Shown one piece after another: positions 52,754 through 61,679 of a stretch of 64,000 nucleotides of DNA; positions within the stretch are counted from its first letter, which is position 1; every line of letters begins with the position of its first letter. The stretch lies in assembly GCF_000011065.1 (NCBI RefSeq), contig NC_004663.1, positions 5,332,001-5,396,000 of the forward strand. The letters are read 5' to 3'. The stretch is from Bacteroides thetaiotaomicron VPI-5482 (GTDB lineage Bacteria; Bacteroidota; Bacteroidia; Bacteroidales; Bacteroidaceae). The notes beneath the pieces were generated by a model. That model ran no database searches. It saw nothing but the letters and a program-made list of their open reading frames with translations, and was not told where the DNA came from. Position numbers and translations under genes: made by a program.

Positions 52754-55700
52754 TTAGAATGTTAAGTTTAAACCAATTACATATTGACGGCTCCTTGGAT
52801 ATGCTGAATAATCAACACCTGGGGTCAATGCGCTTTTAGTACGTGTAGATACTTCAGGATCGAAACCGCTGTAGTTGGTAATGCAGAATAAGTTATAGCC
52901 GGTTGCATAAAAACGGAGATTCTGTATTCCAACTTTTCTGGTCAGAGTTTGTGGCAGTGTGTAGCCAATGGAAAGAGTAGCTAGGCGAAGGAATGATCCA
53001 TCTTCTACAGCCCAGTCTGTCAACACATATTTCTGTGTCCATGGAGACCACATTGAGGTATTTGCATTCATTGCCGCCAATTGTGTAGGATCATTACAGA
53101 TAGTTCCGTCGGCATTTAGGTTAGTCCAACGTTTCTCTTCTGCCATGACATCAATCATGTTACGGTATTTATATTTGCTTGAAGATGTATATTCAATTTT
53201 GTTTGCATTATAGATATCATTACCAATACTATAGGTAAAGTTTGCAGTCAGATCGAATCCGTAAACACGGGCATTAACAGAGAACCCACCACTACAGAAT
53301 GGATTAGTATCACCAATTACTTTTTGGTCGTCTTTAGTCACTTTATTATCTTCACTTCCATCTACGTTTTTTAGTTTCATAGCACCTGGACGGAGATATT
53401 TCTCACCGATGATGTCAGAAGCATCTGCTACGCCAGCTTTCAATACCCATTTACCATCAATGAAACCTTCGAAGTCACTGACTTCATAACGTCCGTCACT
53501 TACAAAACCGTAAATTTCTCCGACAGAATGTCCTGGTTGTACTTTGAAGTCTGATTGAATATCTGTTGATGCCCAACCTGAATCAGCAGAATAGTCCATT
53601 AAGCTACCTAAGGATTTAACTTTATTCTTATTGAATCCTACGTTTGCATTAAAACTCAAAGCATAATTCTTTTTATTGATGGCATTCCAATTTAAGGTTA
53701 CTTCCCAACCTTTGTTTTCTGTTTCACCTAAATTTCTGTATTGGAAGCTATATCCAACACCGGAAACGGGGAAGTTGATTAGCAAATCTTTTGTAGTATT
53801 CCAATAATATTCAACTGTACCACTTAACTTTCCGTTTAAAAGAGTAAAATCTAAACCGGCATTGCGAGTATGGGTTGTTTCCCATTTCAAATCAGGATTG
53901 GCCATTTGTGCACCAGTAGTCCAATAACTTGACATATTATTCATCCAGCCTATTGAAGCACCGGAACCAGCAGACCAAATAGTACTTGTTTGGTCACTTG
54001 GAATGTTGTTATTACCAGCTGTACCATAACTAATACGAAGTTTTAAATCATCTAACCATGATTTAGTACTTTCCATGAAGTTTTCAGATGACATACGCCA
54101 TGCAAGAGCTGCGGAAGGGAAGAATCCCCAACGGTTGTCTTTTGAAAATTTAGAAGAGCCATCGGCACGGAATGTTGCACTCGCAAGATATTTACCTTGG
54201 AAATCATAGTTTGCACGTGCAAAATAGGATAGCAGGATATCGTCAGCATTATAGAATTTGTCAGTTGAGAAAGCTGTGCCTTGACTTGATAAGTTGAAAG
54301 CTTGGTCTGCCGTAAATAGTTTTGGATAAAAACGAACTTCATCTGTATCCGTATTACTTTTCACCTTAATCAATTCCTGACCAACCAAAAGACTTAAACT
54401 ATGATCTTTGTTCTTTAGTATCTTCTTGAAATCGTAATTTAAAGTATTAGTATTACGGAAGGTTTTTCTTTCTTTGGAAGTGAATACGGCAATAGGCTGA
54501 TTGTTTCCATTGATGCGGGAGTTGTAAGTTGTAACTCCATAAAAACGTTTGTCTTTATTATAGTAATGATCTAAACCAAATTCAGTCTTGAATTTTAAGT
54601 TGTCAATAAACTCCCAAGTAAAACTACCGTTATAATTAAAGGTTTGACGTGACTGCTGACGTGCATTGTCTGCAACGGAAACTAATGGATTTGTTAATTG
54701 GAGATCAGGATCATACCCATCGCTCAAATCTTTGAAATTGAACGGGGTATAAATCATAACGTCTTTCATACGAGAGTCTGCACTGGAAACTTCGCTTTTG
54801 GACTCGTTAGCACCTGCACCATTGATTGTTGTATTGGAGTAACGTACAGAGAAGTCTAAAGCAACACGTTTATTGGGCTTGTGATTTACTTTTAAACTTA
54901 AGTTATCACGCTTAAAATCAGAATCTTGCATGATTGCTTTATCATCCATATGCGCATAGCTGAAAGCGAACTTTGTTTTGTCACTTCCTCCATTGATGCT
55001 TAAATTGTGATTGAAAGTATGTCCGGTACGCCCAAATACCTGATCTTGCCAATTGTTACCTTCAATATTTTCATAAAGATCTATATCCTGATAGTTACCA
55101 AAAACTTTGGTATAATCATCTGGATTGATCGTATCATGTTTACCACTATTCAACATAGCCAATTCATATTGCCATTTTGCATAGTCTCCGGATGAAAGCG
55201 TGTTTAACTGTTTGGCCATCTTTTTCCAAGAGTAGTAAGCGTTATAATTCACAGAAATCTTACCTTCCTTACCACTTTTGGTTGTAACAAGGATGACTCC
55301 ATTAGCACCACGAGAACCATAGATAGCAGTAGAAGATGCATCTTTCAGAACTGTCATATCTTCAATATCTGAAGCGGGAATATCAGAAATAGATTCTACG
55401 GGGAAGCCGTCTACAATAAATAAAGGAGTGTTATCTCCCGTAATAGAACCGCCACCGCGTACACGAATCTTCATTTCTGCATCAGGCGAACCTTCTGTTG
55501 TGGTAATTTGTACACCTGCCATCTTACCTGTTAGTGCTTCCGTTGCGGATGCAACAGGTACTACTGTCAATGCTTCAGCATTAACTGTGGCTACTGATCC
55601 TGTAATGTCTTTACGCTTGGCAGTACCATAACCGATAACTACAACTTCATCCAACGCTTTTGCATCATCTGATAGTGTAACATCAATCTTGCTTTTTCCT

Positions 55701-55969
55701 TTGATTGCGATTTCCTGCGTTTTCATACCAATATATGAAATAACTACAGTGGCGTTGGCAGGAACTTTTAGAGAGAAATTTCCATCCAGGTCAGTGATTG
55801 TACCATTGGTAGTATTCCCTTTTTCTACAATGGAAGCACCGATAATCGGTTCTCCGGTTGTGTCTTTCACATTACCATTTAAGGTAATAGTCTGCGCTGA
55901 TACGCTGAGCGATAATGCTGCGAAAATCATTAGCAGCAAAGTGCGCATGTTTTTCATTCCTTTAGGCAT
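52754..55969 (-). CDS. SusC/RagA family TonB-dependent transporter of the pectin locus
   Basis: This 1071-residue outer-membrane transporter has a signal peptide ending SLSVSAQ; starts at 55969, 55957 (MKNMRT) or 55948 are all possible. Domains: carboxypeptidase-D-like (LNGNVKDTTGEPIIGASI), the LDEVVVIGYGTAKRKD stretch, plug (LTGKMAGVQITTTEGSP, PLFIVDGFP, AIYGSRGANGVILVTTK), barrel ending VIGLNLTF. It imports oligogalacturonides released by surface lyases, an inference from context. A 36-bp candidate HTCS box and a TAATTTTG box lie upstream. Confidence 0.96.
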   Translation of the reverse strand: MPKGMKNMRTLLLMIFAALSLSVSAQTITLNGNVKDTTGEPIIGASIVEKGNTTNGTITDLDGNFSLKVPANATVVISYIGMKTQEIAIKGKSKIDVTLSDDAKALDEVVVIGYGTAKRKDITGSVATVNAEALTVVPVASATEALTGKMAGVQITTTEGSPDAEMKIRVRGGGSITGDNTPLFIVDGFPVESISDIPASDIEDMTVLKDASSTAIYGSRGANGVILVTTKSGKEGKISVNYNAYYSWKKMAKQLNTLSSGDYAKWQYELAMLNSGKHDTINPDDYTKVFGNYQDIDLYENIEGNNWQDQVFGRTGHTFNHNLSINGGSDKTKFAFSYAHMDDKAIMQDSDFKRDNLSLKVNHKPNKRVALDFSVRYSNTTINGAGANESKSEVSSADSRMKDVMIYTPFNFKDLSDGYDPDLQLTNPLVSVADNARQQSRQTFNYNGSFTWEFIDNLKFKTEFGLDHYYNKDKRFYGVTTYNSRINGNNQPIAVFTSKERKTFRNTNTLNYDFKKILKNKDHSLSLLVGQELIKVKSNTDTDEVRFYPKLFTADQAFNLSSQGTAFSTDKFYNADDILLSYFARANYDFQGKYLASATFRADGSSKFSKDNRWGFFPSAALAWRMSSENFMESTKSWLDDLKLRISYGTAGNNNIPSDQTSTIWSAGSGASIGWMNNMSSYWTTGAQMANPDLKWETTHTRNAGLDFTLLNGKLSGTVEYYWNTTKDLLINFPVSGVGYSFQYRNLGETENKGWEVTLNWNAINKKNYALSFNANVGFNKNKVKSLGSLMDYSADSGWASTDIQSDFKVQPGHSVGEIYGFVSDGRYEVSDFEGFIDGKWVLKAGVADASDIIGEKYLRPGAMKLKNVDGSEDNKVTKDDQKVIGDTNPFCSGGFSVNARVYGFDLTANFTYSIGNDIYNANKIEYTSSSKYKYRNMIDVMAEEKRWTNLNADGTICNDPTQLAAMNANTSMWSPWTQKYVLTDWAVEDGSFLRLATLSIGYTLPQTLTRKVGIQNLRFYATGYNLFCITNYSGFDPEVSTRTKSALTPGVDYSAYPRSRQYVIGLNLTF

Positions 55970-56034
55970 CTTTTGTTCTTTTATATTAGATTATTAATAT
56001 TCGAGTGTGTCCACTCTTAGAGTTCTCACTGGTG

Positions 56035-56098
56035 CAAAATTATGTTTTTGGGGCTTGTGGGATGTGTAATATTTGTTTTTACGATAGTATTTTTTGTT
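56035..56098 (-). promoter_or_regulatory. Pectin susC promoter with 36-bp candidate HTCS box
   Basis: On the - strand the box runs from 56098 to 56063: half-site AACAAAAAATAC, 9 bp, then AACAAATATTACACA (C to C offset 21 bp). Exactly 20 bp further is the -7 element TAATTTTG (56042-56035). Predicted start ~56028, leader ~60 nt. The box overlaps where a -33 element would be, as expected for an activator site. Confidence 0.7.
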
Positions 56099-56118
56099 TT
56101 TCCGGCATAAAATGAATA

Positions 56119-56164
56119 AAGACGAGGATTTATGGGGAAATGTACTCTCGTCTTAATCTTTTAT
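56119..56164 (-). terminator. Terminator after the PL1 gene pair
   Basis: On the - strand AAGACGAG (56164-56157) pairs with CTCGTCTT (56126-56119) across a 30-nt loop and is followed by TTTATTCATTTT. It separates the lyase pair from the susC promoter. Confidence 0.65.
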
Positions 56165-56188
56165 AACTGTTTATTCGGGCTTTTAGTT

Positions 56189-57682
56189 TTATTTTTTAGA
56201 ATCCGCAGGATACAGATGATTCACTAGCTCATTCAGATATACCTCCAGATTGGTGTATTCTTTACTCAAACTATATTGTGCGCCGTCGCTTGGATCATTC
56301 GGATTCAGATTGTGCTTTTTCTCCCATTCGTCCGGTATGCCATCTCCGTCGGAGTCGGTTGGGGTCGGTTCGGATTTATATTCGGGCCAGCCTCCTACAT
56401 CTATCGGTTGGTCAACCATTCCGTTGGTGCTTCCATGAGACCCTTCATAAGTGTAATTCCCTTTGCGGGTTTCTTCTACGATTCGTTGGTCTACGGCATC
56501 GCGGCGGTGAGAAGCTCCGGCAAATTGCAGTACATCTTTATAGGCTTTCTTTGCCGGTTGCAATGAAGTATGCTCTGCTATATCAAATGCTTTTTTGGAT
56601 AATAAATTCTTTTCCGGTGCGAAGTCGTTCTTGACGATCAGACCAAATGTATTATCCATATTGACTTTATAAAGAGCTTCTTTCTGCTTGTCAGTCAGGC
56701 TGGGACAGGTGGCGTCCATAAAGTTTCCTTTGAAGTGGAAGATTCCATGTACCCCTGCCTCATTTTGATTTTTGCCGTCGTCTGCATAAGCGGTGAACAG
56801 GCGTCGGTATGAACCTTTGGTAGCACTATAGGGCCCCGGCTTATAGTAATTATTGAGAAAGTTGTACGAACCGCCTTCACCGGCATAAGCCCCGTCACTA
56901 CCATAATTGTAGATTACATTATTGAATAATTCCACCTTTTCTTCTTCCGGTTTGCCGGTATAACGGCTGCCGCAGAGTCGTGGAGTACGATTGGTGTGAT
57001 GTGCCAGCAGATTATGATGGAAGGATGCTTTTTGTCCACCCCAGATGCCACCATAGCCATGTGCTCCTTTCTCATGAATAGAGTTGGCGAGGCTTTCGCT
57101 GATGATACACCATTGAAGGGTGAATTGACTGTTATCATAGAAAGTGGCACATTCATCCGTACACCAGCTCAGAGAGCAATGGTCTATGATTATGTTACTG
57201 TTTCCTTTGGTACCGTTCATTGCATCGTCACCTTTTTGCTTGATGTCCGCTCCCATACGTGAACGGATAAAGCGGACAATCACATTGTCTGCTTGAATGG
57301 AAAAGGTGTAGTTCTTCAGACAGATGCCATCTCCGGGAGCTGTTTGACCTGCGATTGTCACATCTCCATTGCTGAGTTTTAAAGGTTTCTGCAATTCAAT
57401 GATGCCGCTGACTGCGAAAACGATCGTGCGGGGGCCCTTTTTGTTGATAGCCCAACGGAAAGTTCCTTCCGAGCCGTCATCTGCCAGTGAAGTTACAGTG
57501 TATACTGTTCCACCGGCACCTCCTGTTGTATATTTCCCTGCACCGTCGGCGCCTGGGAAAGCCGGAACTTTTGAACGGTCGGGAGTAGCATTCTCTTTGT
57601 ACGAATTGTCAGTATTTGTATTCCCTTGGATAGAAGGGAGCATAAATAAGGCACATAGCCCTACCAGGATTTTTTTGTTCAT
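56189..57682 (-). CDS. PL1 pectate lyase (second of a tandem pair)
   Basis: This 497-residue secreted lyase (signal ...MLPSIQG) cleaves polygalacturonan by beta-elimination. PL1 features: FPGADGAGKYTTGGAGG start of the domain, RFIRSRMG, NIIIDHCSLSWCTDEC (calcium-site region), SESLANSIHEKGAHGYGGIWGG and the catalytic Arg232 in NRTPRLCGSRY. The C-terminus carries a calcium-binding DTDSDGDGIPDEWE motif of the thrombospondin-3 kind. The preceding lyase gene ends 6 bp upstream and is clearly a paralogue. A signal without lipobox suggests a periplasmic enzyme. Confidence 0.93.
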   Translation of the reverse strand: MNKKILVGLCALFMLPSIQGNTNTDNSYKENATPDRSKVPAFPGADGAGKYTTGGAGGTVYTVTSLADDGSEGTFRWAINKKGPRTIVFAVSGIIELQKPLKLSNGDVTIAGQTAPGDGICLKNYTFSIQADNVIVRFIRSRMGADIKQKGDDAMNGTKGNSNIIIDHCSLSWCTDECATFYDNSQFTLQWCIISESLANSIHEKGAHGYGGIWGGQKASFHHNLLAHHTNRTPRLCGSRYTGKPEEEKVELFNNVIYNYGSDGAYAGEGGSYNFLNNYYKPGPYSATKGSYRRLFTAYADDGKNQNEAGVHGIFHFKGNFMDATCPSLTDKQKEALYKVNMDNTFGLIVKNDFAPEKNLLSKKAFDIAEHTSLQPAKKAYKDVLQFAGASHRRDAVDQRIVEETRKGNYTYEGSHGSTNGMVDQPIDVGGWPEYKSEPTPTDSDGDGIPDEWEKKHNLNPNDPSDGAQYSLSKEYTNLEVYLNELVNHLYPADSKK

Positions 57683-57688
57683 AGCTAC

Positions 57689-59260
57689 TTAGTTATTGGT
57701 TGGGTATAAGGAATTTACCAAACTATTCAGATAGACTTCGAGGTTGGTATATTCCTTGCTTAAGTTATATTTGTTTCCGTCACTGCCGTCGTTGGGATTC
57801 AGCCCGTTGGCTGTTTCCCATTCGTCCGGTATCCCGTCTTTGTCACTATCCTGCTGTGTAGTGGTAGTGGATGCGTATTCACTCCATCCTTCCACATCAG
57901 CTTGTGTATCGATCAGTCCGTTCGTTCCTCCGTTTGAGCCTGTGTATGTGAAAGTGCCTTCCTGGGTTTCTTTTACAATACGTTTATCAATCTTGTCACG
58001 CAGATTGGAAGCACCAGCGTATAGTAATACAGACTGATAGGCATCTTGTGCAGACTGAACGAACGAATAATCATCTAAGATAGGAAAACGCAAAGATACA
58101 AGCAAATCTTTTGTTGAAACTTCGTTGTTTTTTACGCAAAAAGCGGTTGAGGAGGTATTATCTGCATTTGCATTGGCCAATTCTGTCTTTTGTGAATTAG
58201 ATAACTTCTCATGTGTTTCGAAATAATTCCCGTTTACATAGAATTTTCCATATATCCCTTGTGCCTGTTGGTTTTTACCATCATCTACGTAGGCGGTGAA
58301 AATACGGCAATGTACTTTTGCCGAAGCATTAACAGGTCCCGGCTTATAGTAGTTATTCATGATATTATAAGAACCTCCCTCTCCCGCATAGGCTCCTTCA
58401 CCAGTCCAATTATAGATTACATTATTGCATAAATCGGCTTTTTCCATATCTTCTCTGTTAGAATAACGGCTTCCACAGAGGCGAGGGGTGCGGTTGCTAT
58501 GGTGGGCCAGCAGATTATGGTGGAAGGTTGCAGGGCTTCCTCCCCATATTCCGCCATATCCATGTCCTCCTTTGTTGTGAAGAGAATTTGTCAGACTCTC
58601 GCTGATGATACACCATTGCATGGTAAAGTCGGTATTTCCATAGAAGGAAGCACATTCGTCTGTACTCCAGCTCATGGAGCAATGGTCGATAATAATATTC
58701 CTTTTGCCGGGATAAGAATCTTGATACCCATTCATCGAATCATCTTCCGTCTTGCATTCATCCCCCATACGTGAACGGATAAATCGGATAATGACATTGT
58801 TTGCGTTGACACGTAAAGTGTAATTTTTCAAGCAAATACCGGGGTGGGGAGCAGTTTGACCTGCAATGGTTATATCGTCATTCTTTATTTGCAACTGTTT
58901 GGTTAAAGGGATGACTCCACCAACAGCGAACACAATCGTCCTTTTGCCCGACTTCTCTATCGCCCAACGGAGAGTACCTTCTGAACCGTCATCTTTGAGA
59001 GAAGTTACTGTATATACTGTTCCTCCGGCTCCACCGGTAGTTAGTTTTCCGGCTCCTTCGGCACCGGGAAAAGCTGCGACTGTCGAACGGTCGGGAGTCG
59101 GATACTCCGGCAGCTGATCCTCTCCCGAATCATCCGGATCAGTAGAATCTCCCGGCTGTTCTATTGGAGGATTTGTGTCCTGTTCGAGATTTTCTTCCGA
59201 ACAGGCTGTGAATGATATGAAGACAGATGCAAGAAAAGCTCCTAAAAAAGTTTTATTCAT
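57689..59260 (-). CDS. PL1 pectate lyase, lipoprotein (first of a tandem pair)
   Basis: This 523-residue lyase has lipobox FISFTAC (Cys20), then an acidic Pro/Asp/Ser linker (~22-55), so it is likely displayed at the cell surface. The PL1 domain matches its neighbour throughout: FPGAEGAGKLTTGGAGG, RFIRSRMG, NIIIDHCSMSWSTDEC, GHGYGGIWGG and Arg257 in NRTPRLCGSRY. The C-terminus has the same calcium motif (DSDKDGIPDEWE). Surface lipoprotein first and periplasmic copy second suggests division of labour: initial cutting outside, further cutting inside. A candidate HTCS box precedes it. Confidence 0.93.
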   Translation of the reverse strand: MNKTFLGAFLASVFISFTACSEENLEQDTNPPIEQPGDSTDPDDSGEDQLPEYPTPDRSTVAAFPGAEGAGKLTTGGAGGTVYTVTSLKDDGSEGTLRWAIEKSGKRTIVFAVGGVIPLTKQLQIKNDDITIAGQTAPHPGICLKNYTLRVNANNVIIRFIRSRMGDECKTEDDSMNGYQDSYPGKRNIIIDHCSMSWSTDECASFYGNTDFTMQWCIISESLTNSLHNKGGHGYGGIWGGSPATFHHNLLAHHSNRTPRLCGSRYSNREDMEKADLCNNVIYNWTGEGAYAGEGGSYNIMNNYYKPGPVNASAKVHCRIFTAYVDDGKNQQAQGIYGKFYVNGNYFETHEKLSNSQKTELANANADNTSSTAFCVKNNEVSTKDLLVSLRFPILDDYSFVQSAQDAYQSVLLYAGASNLRDKIDKRIVKETQEGTFTYTGSNGGTNGLIDTQADVEGWSEYASTTTTQQDSDKDGIPDEWETANGLNPNDGSDGNKYNLSKEYTNLEVYLNSLVNSLYPTNN

Positions 59261-59317
59261 GGCATTAGTTCTTTAAAATATGGGTTGTACTCACGTATTG
59301 TGTTAATTATATGGTTG

Positions 59318-59381
59318 CAAATGTATAGGGAAGAAAAGACGTCGGTGTGCAATATTTGTTTTTCACATTGTATTTTTTGTT
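59318..59381 (-). promoter_or_regulatory. PL1 operon promoter with 36-bp candidate HTCS box
   Basis: On the - strand the box runs 59381-59346: AACAAAAAATAC, 9 bp, AACAAATATTGCACA, nearly identical to the susC box (29 or more of 36 positions by eye). Exactly 20 bp downstream is TACATTTG (59325-59318), a full TAnnTTTG match. Predicted start ~59311, leader ~50 nt. Confidence 0.7.
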
Positions 59382-59426
59382 ATTAGATTCAATTAGAGCA
59401 TGGTTTAATGTACTTTACTCTGTCCC

Positions 59427-59460
59427 ATTCACCGATTTTTATCCGGCATTCATCGGTTTT
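59427..59460 (+). promoter_or_regulatory. Direct repeats spaced 21 bp, candidate LytTR site
   Basis: ATTCACCGATTTT (59427-59439) and ATTCATCGGTTTT (59448-59460) match at 11 of 13 positions and are offset by 21 bp, the spacing typical of LytTR-domain binding sites. They lie ~50 bp upstream of the -7 box of the operon that itself encodes a LytTR protein, suggesting autoregulation. Confidence 0.5.
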
Positions 59461-59508
59461 CTGACCGGAAATCATCTGAAAAGCCTGTAAGAGCACAAAG
59501 AAATGATG

Positions 59509-59516
59509 TATCTTTG
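59509..59516 (+). promoter_or_regulatory. Promoter -7 box for the LiaF-like/LytTR operon
   Basis: TATCTTTG matches TAnnTTTG; transcription should start near 59522, ~22 nt before the ATG at 59544. This also rules out the TTG at 59514 as the start codon. Confidence 0.6.
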
Positions 59517-59543
59517 AACCATCAATCATTAATCATAGAAACG

Positions 59544-60338
59544 ATGGAACAGAAATCTAAATTCTCATCTGCTACAGTTTTCTCAGGAAAACTTCTGATA
59601 GCTTCATTATTTATCCTTTCAGGAATTTTGTTATTCGCCCGTAACATGGGTTGGATTACTGCTGAATTGTTCAATATAATAGTATCATGGCATTCTCTCC
59701 TTATTATATTGGGAATTTATTCGATGATACGCCGCCATTTTGTTGGTGGAATTATCCTTGTATTGGTAGGTGTTTATTTTCTGTTAGGAGGTCTTTCGTG
59801 GTTGCCTGAAAATTCTCAGGCAATGGTCTGGCCGCTGGCTTTGATCATAGCCGGAGTTTTATTCCTCTTCAAATCCCGCCACAGAGGACCGTGGGATGAC
59901 AAACAGCGTATGTTTCGTGACCATAGAGAATGGATGAAGCATGGGCACCATGGTCATGCGGGCATGAACTTTACAGACAATCAGCAGCAATGTGAATCGG
60001 AAGATGGCTTTCTGCGTTCTGATAATACTTTTGGGGCTGCACGTCATGTAGTACTCGATGAACTTTTTAAAGGAGCAGTCGTCCGTACCTCTTGTGGAGG
60101 AACAACGATTGACCTGCGCCATACTCATATCGCACCGGGAGAAACATATATCGATATCGATTGTAGCTGGGGAGGAGTCGAAATATATGTTCCTTCCGAC
60201 TGGAAAGTAGTATTTAAGTGTAATACTTTCTTTGGCGGCTGTGATGACAAACGCTGGCAAAACGGGAATATTAATAAGGAAAGTGTATTAGTCATTCGGG
60301 GAAGGCTTTCTTTCGGGGGACTGGAAGTTAAAGACTAA
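59544..60338 (+). CDS. LiaF-like membrane protein (LiaI/LiaF transmembrane region plus cytoplasmic beta domain)
   Basis: This 264-residue protein begins MEQKSKFSSATVFSGK and has four predicted membrane helices (~17-115), typical of DUF5668/LiaI-type proteins, then a His/Arg-rich linker (RHRGPWDDKQRMF...HGHHGHAG) and a beta-rich C-terminal domain like YvqF/LiaF (FGAARHVVLDELFKG, IDCSWGGVEIYVPSDW, FFGGCDDKRW). In Gram-positives LiaF restrains an envelope-stress kinase. Here it is 3 bp from a LytTR regulator, so it may control that protein. The His cluster could bind metal. Role inferred. Confidence 0.75.
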   Translation: MEQKSKFSSATVFSGKLLIASLFILSGILLFARNMGWITAELFNIIVSWHSLLIILGIYSMIRRHFVGGIILVLVGVYFLLGGLSWLPENSQAMVWPLALIIAGVLFLFKSRHRGPWDDKQRMFRDHREWMKHGHHGHAGMNFTDNQQQCESEDGFLRSDNTFGAARHVVLDELFKGAVVRTSCGGTTIDLRHTHIAPGETYIDIDCSWGGVEIYVPSDWKVVFKCNTFFGGCDDKRWQNGNINKESVLVIRGRLSFGGLEVKD

Positions 60339-60341
60339 CGT

Positions 60342-61154
60342 ATGAAAGCACATCCGATTATAGATTATCCTTATCGCTGGGTGCCGATGCTGGTGGTAGC
60401 GCTGGTATTGGTTGTAGCTCAGGTAATGATAATGAGTGTATACACAGGTGCGGACTATGTGCCTGCTGTCATAGACGGAATAGCGACAATCGGTTGGTTG
60501 ATGGCATTAGGTTATTTGGCCTGGTTTGTTGTCGGAGTAGTCTCTATCTTTCAGACGGAAGTCATTACTCTGGTGGCAGGAATACTGATCTGGATAGCCG
60601 GCAGCTTTATGTTTTACGATATTGTAACAAGGATAGCCGGTATGCCCTATATCACTTTTGCATCTACCATCCCTTTTCGTCTGTTGTTTGGCATTCCGAC
60701 CTGGGTCGCCATTCTTCTTTGGTATCGCTTGATTGTCGCTAAAGAAGATGCACTGAATCAGGAACTGGAGAAAGAATTGATAATGCATCAACCGGTTAGC
60801 CTGCCGGAAGAACCGCAGATAGAGCAGATTGACCGTATCACAGTGAAAGACGGTTCGAAAATTCATTTGATTAAAACGGATGAATTAATCTACATACAAG
60901 CATGCGGAGACTACGTTATGCTGATTACTCCTTCGGGGGAATATCTGAAGGAACAGACGATGAAGTATTTTGAGACTCATTTGCCTTCCGATACTTTTGT
61001 TCGTGTTCATCGCTCAACGATTGTCAATGTCACTCAAATCTCCCGTGTAGAACTGTTTGGGAAGGAAACGTACCAGCTATTATTGAAAAACGGGGTTAAA
61101 CTTCGGGTAAGCCTTTCGGGTTACAGGTTATTAAAAGAACGTTTAGGACTATAA
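60342..61154 (+). CDS. LytTR-family regulator with N-terminal membrane domain
   Basis: This 270-residue protein has four predicted membrane helices in the first ~145 residues (WVPMLVVALVLVVAQVMIM and others) and a C-terminal LytTR DNA-binding domain (~165-270): VKDGSKIHLIKTDELIYIQA, YVMLITPSGEYL, FVRVHRSTIVNVTQI and VSLSGYRLLKERL. There is no receiver domain, so it is likely a membrane-tethered regulator answering to a membrane signal or to the LiaF-like partner encoded 3 bp upstream. The operon ends at a long hairpin terminator. Confidence 0.88.
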   Translation: MKAHPIIDYPYRWVPMLVVALVLVVAQVMIMSVYTGADYVPAVIDGIATIGWLMALGYLAWFVVGVVSIFQTEVITLVAGILIWIAGSFMFYDIVTRIAGMPYITFASTIPFRLLFGIPTWVAILLWYRLIVAKEDALNQELEKELIMHQPVSLPEEPQIEQIDRITVKDGSKIHLIKTDELIYIQACGDYVMLITPSGEYLKEQTMKYFETHLPSDTFVRVHRSTIVNVTQISRVELFGKETYQLLLKNGVKLRVSLSGYRLLKERLGL

Positions 61155-61209
61155 GAAATAGCTATTTGATCAACGGATGATTCATTTTCGTTCGTTATCA
61201 GCTAAATTG

Positions 61210-61273
61210 AGTGTCCATCAGGCGGCTAGCATTTAGAGTATGATGAATGCTAGCCGCCTGATGGACACTTTTA
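61210..61273 (+). terminator. Terminator with perfect 24-bp stem after the LytTR gene
   Basis: The arms 61210-61233 and 61246-61269 are perfect complements (24 bp, ending AGTGTCC... / ...GGACACT) around a 12-nt loop, followed by TTTTATTCT. The stem is unusually long for a simple terminator. Confidence 0.8.
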
Positions 61274-61679
61274 TTCTAATCCAAGCAAATACTGAAAATG
61301 ACTAGTAGAAATTACTATGTAAAGTAAAATATGGAATTTTTGGTATTTTAATCCCAAAATCTCGTATCTGATATTTTAGTGATAAAATAGTGCACCTAAA
61401 CGCTCAAAAAGTCCCCTCTCTTTATGTTTTATATAACTTCTTTTGCACATATGAAACAAAAAATAAGAACTATAAATCAGGAATATTAATGAATAAACAT
61501 GAGATGATTCCTGTTTCAATTTTCCCCATGTTTTCAACGATTGATTTGCATGTAACATAAGTATTGATTAGATAGTAATATGTATTAACTTTAAATTGAA
61601 ATGAATGAAAAATTGTGTATTTATTAAGAAATGGAAATTCTGGTATCAACGCTTTCCTGTGCTTATTAGAACGACATTT
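61274..61679 (+). other. A/T-rich leader region upstream of the third pectate lyase
   Basis: About 400 bp without a credible gene apart from an N-terminal extension of the lyase frame (ATG at 61605). It contains one half-site AACAAAAAATA (61455-61465) identical to the first half of the pectin boxes over 11 bp, but no -7 element at the 20-bp spacing. I see no clear promoter. Confidence 0.45.

Noticed and set aside
59514..59543. N-terminal extension of the LiaF-like protein from a TTG
   Set aside because: The TTG is part of the TATCTTTG promoter box, so it would lie upstream of the transcription start; the ATG at 59544 is used instead.
61455..61490. A full HTCS-type box upstream of the third pectate lyase
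   Set aside because: Only the first half-site (11 of 12 bp) matches, and no TAnnTTTG element occurs 20 bp further; it is kept only as a half-site note.
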